A stretch of 64,000 bases of DNA from Pseudomonas sediminis. Lineage in GTDB: Bacteria; Pseudomonadota; Gammaproteobacteria; Pseudomonadales; Pseudomonadaceae. Positions 62,043 through 64,000 of the stretch are shown here, one piece after another. Position numbers and translations under genes: made by a program. Position 1 is the first letter of the stretch, and each line of letters begins with the position of its first letter. The stretch is from contig NZ_NIQU01000003.1 in the NCBI RefSeq assembly GCF_002741105.1, positions 478,044-542,043 on the forward strand, read 5' to 3'. A model generated the notes under the pieces. The model was not told where the DNA came from. It made no database searches and saw only the letters and a list, made by a program, of their open reading frames with translations.

Positions 62043-63412
62043 TGCGCTTCCTCCTGCTTAATCGTCTCGACAAGCGTGACACGCACCTGCGTCGGTACAT
62101 AGCGTTCAACCCGCAGCACCTCGATCACTAGCTGACGCACCACAGGCAGATCGGAAACAAGCTCCGAGGGATCCTCAGGCAAGGTTATCGTCACGGTGTC
62201 ACCTTCGGCGGGCAAAGCCCCCAGCTCCGCGATCAACAGGCCTGCGATGGTTTCAACCTCTTCATGAGGTAGGTCATAGCCGAGCGCACGTTCGACTTCG
62301 TCCAGGTGCACATCGCCATCCATAATCCAGATGCCGTCACCGCCAGGCATGAGCGGGTCGGCGTTATCTTCATCATGCTCATCGGTAATTTCGCCGACGA
62401 TTTCCTCGGCGAGGTCCTCAAGAGTCAGTACACCTACGAAGCTGCCGTATTCATCGATGACGCAGGCCAGTTGGTTGTTGGTCTGAATCAGTTCAGCAAG
62501 GGCATCCGGTAGCGCCATGAGGGTAGGCATAACCGTGGCCGGTCTCATCACCGACTCAACAGTATCTTCAGTATCCCCTGCTAATAGTCGCAACAGGACA
62601 TCCGTGAGGTGAACGACGCCGACGGGGGTGTCCTCGTGGATGACGGGGTAACGGGTATGACCACTGGCCATGAGTTCGCGCAGTTTGAGCAACGTCGTCT
62701 CAGGCGTGAGCCAGTCAACCTGTGACCGCGGAATCATGGCGTGTTCGACGTCCTGCCGGGGGAAGTCAAGAATGCGATCCAGCATCAGCGAAAGCTCTAC
62801 AGGAAGGTCTCCGCTGTCACGCGAGTCAGAGATGATGCGCGGCAGGTCATCAGCCGAGACGCTTACATCCAGATCATGGACAGGCTCGATACGTAGCAGG
62901 CGCAGGAACAGATTGGCGGACTTGTCGAAAAAGCCGATCAACCAACCGAATACCGTCAGGTAAATCAGAGTCGAGCGGGCAAGACCTCTGGCCAGAGGAT
63001 CGGCATTGGCGATTGCCAGGTTCTTCGGATAGAGCTCGCCAAAAATCATCTGGATAATCGTGGCAACCACCAAGGCAAGCAGCGTACCGACGGTTACGCC
63101 AACTTCGGACGGAATGCCGACCCCGCCCAGCAGAACACCGAGCGACTGACCAACCAATGGTTCGGCCACGAAACCGACCATCAGACCTGTCACGGTGATA
63201 CCCAACTGGGCACCCGACAGCATGAAACTGGTTCGCTTCGTCACTTCAAGCGCGCGCTTGGCGGAGGCATCACCGTCGGCAGCCAGTACGGCAAGCCGCG
63301 TACGGTCGACGGCCATGTAGGCGAATTCCTGGGCGACGAAATAGCCGTTTGCCGCAATGATCGCCAGGATAACGAGGGAACCGAACAGGAGAGTGAGGGT
63401 CGGCTCGATCAC
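62039..63412 (-). CDS. HCC/CNNM-family membrane protein (DUF21-CBS-CorC_HlyC), full length
   Basis: This 457-residue full-length member has a DUF21 domain (about 1-200, with [16 protein letters not shown]), a CBS pair (about 215-340) and a CorC_HlyC domain to about 440 ([42 protein letters not shown]). The probable role is divalent cation efflux or regulation at the inner membrane. First gene of a two-gene operon with the short form. Confidence 0.88.
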   Translation of the reverse strand: MIEPTLTLLFGSLVILAIIAANGYFVAQEFAYMAVDRTRLAVLAADGDASAKRALEVTKRTSFMLSGAQLGITVTGLMVGFVAEPLVGQSLGVLLGGVGIPSEVGVTVGTLLALVVATIIQMIFGELYPKNLAIANADPLARGLARSTLIYLTVFGWLIGFFDKSANLFLRLLRIEPVHDLDVSVSADDLPRIISDSRDSGDLPVELSLMLDRILDFPRQDVEHAMIPRSQVDWLTPETTLLKLRELMASGHTRYPVIHEDTPVGVVHLTDVLLRLLAGDTEDTVESVMRPATVMPTLMALPDALAELIQTNNQLACVIDEYGSFVGVLTLEDLAEEIVGEITDEHDEDNADPLMPGGDGIWIMDGDVHLDEVERALGYDLPHEEVETIAGLLIAELGALPAEGDTVTITLPEDPSELVSDLPVVRQLVIEVLRVERYVPTQVRVTLVETIKQEEAQ

Positions 63413-63796
63413 CGCATCACCTCATCAGTTTTTGTTTCAGAAGAGCGTCTACAACCGCTGGGGCTTGATGTGTCCACAATGGATCCGAAGTGACAAAGGG
63501 CCGCCATTATATTCCTTCCCAGGCCCCAGGCCACTTTGATGATCAATGCAGAAACTGCTTACGCAGGCCCGTAGATTGTGGCTTCTAGCACTGTGAGCCG
63601 AACTTCTAACATTTGAATACAAATGCGAACGCGAGATCGGGCATTCGATACAACCATGCTGTTCGTACCTAACCCGTCCAAAACGCCTCTATTTTATGAG
63701 GAAATGCCGTGACCGCTTTGGGCCGCTAACAACTCTTGCCCTACTCCCGCCCCCAGGCTACAGACCGCCCTGTCACGGTCAATCCCGTGACCGGGT
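63413..63796. other. Intergenic region leading into a phage-like element
   Basis: No gene is supported. Near 63508 GCCATTATATTCC could hold the HCC promoter -10 (minus strand). From about 63700 the sequence changes character: TCACGG/CCGTGA forms a small hairpin just before the Ash-like ORF, and GGGTGTGGTAG at 63793-63803 is nearly complementary to CTACCACCC at 63939-63947. This resembles the antisense-RNA layout of P4/P1-type immunity regions. No tRNA or clear attachment repeat was found. Confidence 0.35.
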
Positions 63797-64000
63797 GTGG
63801 TAGCCCGATTCACACGAAGGCGCGGTAGCGCCATAGTCGAGAGCAGGTGCTTTTTTTTGTGCCTGCTGTTTTCTCGCGCATTTATGGCGGGCCGTGTGAG
63901 GCAGGCTTCGGCCTGGCCGGCGTCCTTCGTGGGTCGGTCTACCACCCTTGCACGGTCCGCCTCCATATCGTGTGGTAGCGAATGGAACGCGGCTCCTTAA
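63797..64000 (+). CDS. Ash-like / Icd-like phage protein
   Basis: This 67-codon ORF starts GTG and ends at the window edge with TAA. The segment CLLFSRAFMAGRVRQASAWP and the Arg-rich, Ser/Thr-rich tail match the Phage_ASH type of small protein seen in P4-like satellites and Pseudomonas integrative elements. A hairpin (AGCAGG/CCTGCT followed by TTTTCT) lies inside it. If right, an integrative element begins here and continues beyond the window. The match is by eye and moderate. Confidence 0.5.
   Translation: MVARFTRRRGSAIVESRCFFLCLLFSRAFMAGRVRQASAWPASFVGRSTTLARSASISCGSEWNAAP
63842..63873 (+). terminator. Terminator-like hairpin inside the Ash-like ORF
   Basis: AGCAGG (63842-63847) pairs with CCTGCT (63862-63867), with a T-rich loop, and is followed by GTTTTC. 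In P4-like elements early transcription is controlled by termination near this position, so it may act as an attenuator. Confidence 0.45.

Noticed and set aside
63694..63966. 90-codon minus-strand frame at the right edge
   Set aside because: It is antisense to the Ash-like ORF and lacks a recognised family; the plus strand fits a known phage protein type better.

Overview
The window looks like a chromosome segment of a high-GC Pseudomonas, probably of the mendocina/alcaligenes/oleovorans type. The reasons are the Pseudomonas-style liu operon, a CupE-type archaic pilus operon, a DUF2790 protein, a chromosomal class C beta-lactamase and two families of short palindromic repeats scattered between genes. 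The species is an inference. No rRNA, tRNA, complete insertion sequence or CRISPR array was recognised.

Layout. 1-4450: the end of a sugar/polyol ABC transporter operon (ATPase, cut by the window edge) divergent from its likely sigma-54 activator, with a clear -24/-12 promoter and an array of TGAACA boxes, then ampC. 4456-15071: branched-chain amino acid catabolism. An acyl-CoA dehydrogenase, thiolase and SDR face left and liuRABCDE (leucine to acetoacetate and acetyl-CoA) faces right, sharing one perfect LiuR-type palindrome. 15374-17961: an RsbQ/KAI2-like alpha/beta hydrolase translationally coupled to a PAS-GGDEF diguanylate cyclase, followed by a periplasmic solute-binding-like protein. 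17965-22743: a PilT/PilU-like ATPase, ppiC, and a group of regulators (LysR, TetR, HxlR) with small enzymes. 22871-28014: an autotransporter with a lipoprotein hydrolase, a LysR regulator and a Rid-family protein. 28071-33050: dabAB, the energy-coupled inorganic carbon pump, with its divergent LysR regulator. 33055-34851: a ROK kinase, a nitroreductase and a decayed LysR tail.

35121-41135 is a six-gene archaic chaperone-usher (cupE-like) pilus operon with a short, oppositely oriented pilin-like gene at its end. 41280-46764 carries pdxY, an ArsR-controlled oxidoreductase/monooxygenase operon with three copies of its presumed operator and an aborted duplicate leader, a DUF2790 protein and a patatin-like phospholipase. 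46824-51752 is a sulfonate-type ABC transporter with two binding proteins and a TauD-like dioxygenase. 55910-60209 is a second sulfur block: a MetQ-like protein, D-cysteine desulfhydrase and a cystine ABC transporter. Both sulfur blocks have AT-rich control regions of the kind CysB would use.

52076-54418 is an accessory insert of lower apparent GC: a DUF5710/zinc-ribbon protein and an Mrr-type nuclease, each bounded by copies of one 20-bp repeat. The window ends with pgpA, two HCC/CNNM membrane proteins and an Ash-like ORF, suggesting that a P4-type integrative element or prophage starts at the right edge.

The most promising leads for something not well described are the hydrolase/diguanylate cyclase/binding-protein trio, the mini-pilin opposite cupE, the Mrr/DUF5710 insert with its repeats, and the duplicated ArsR leader with a four-codon ORF.
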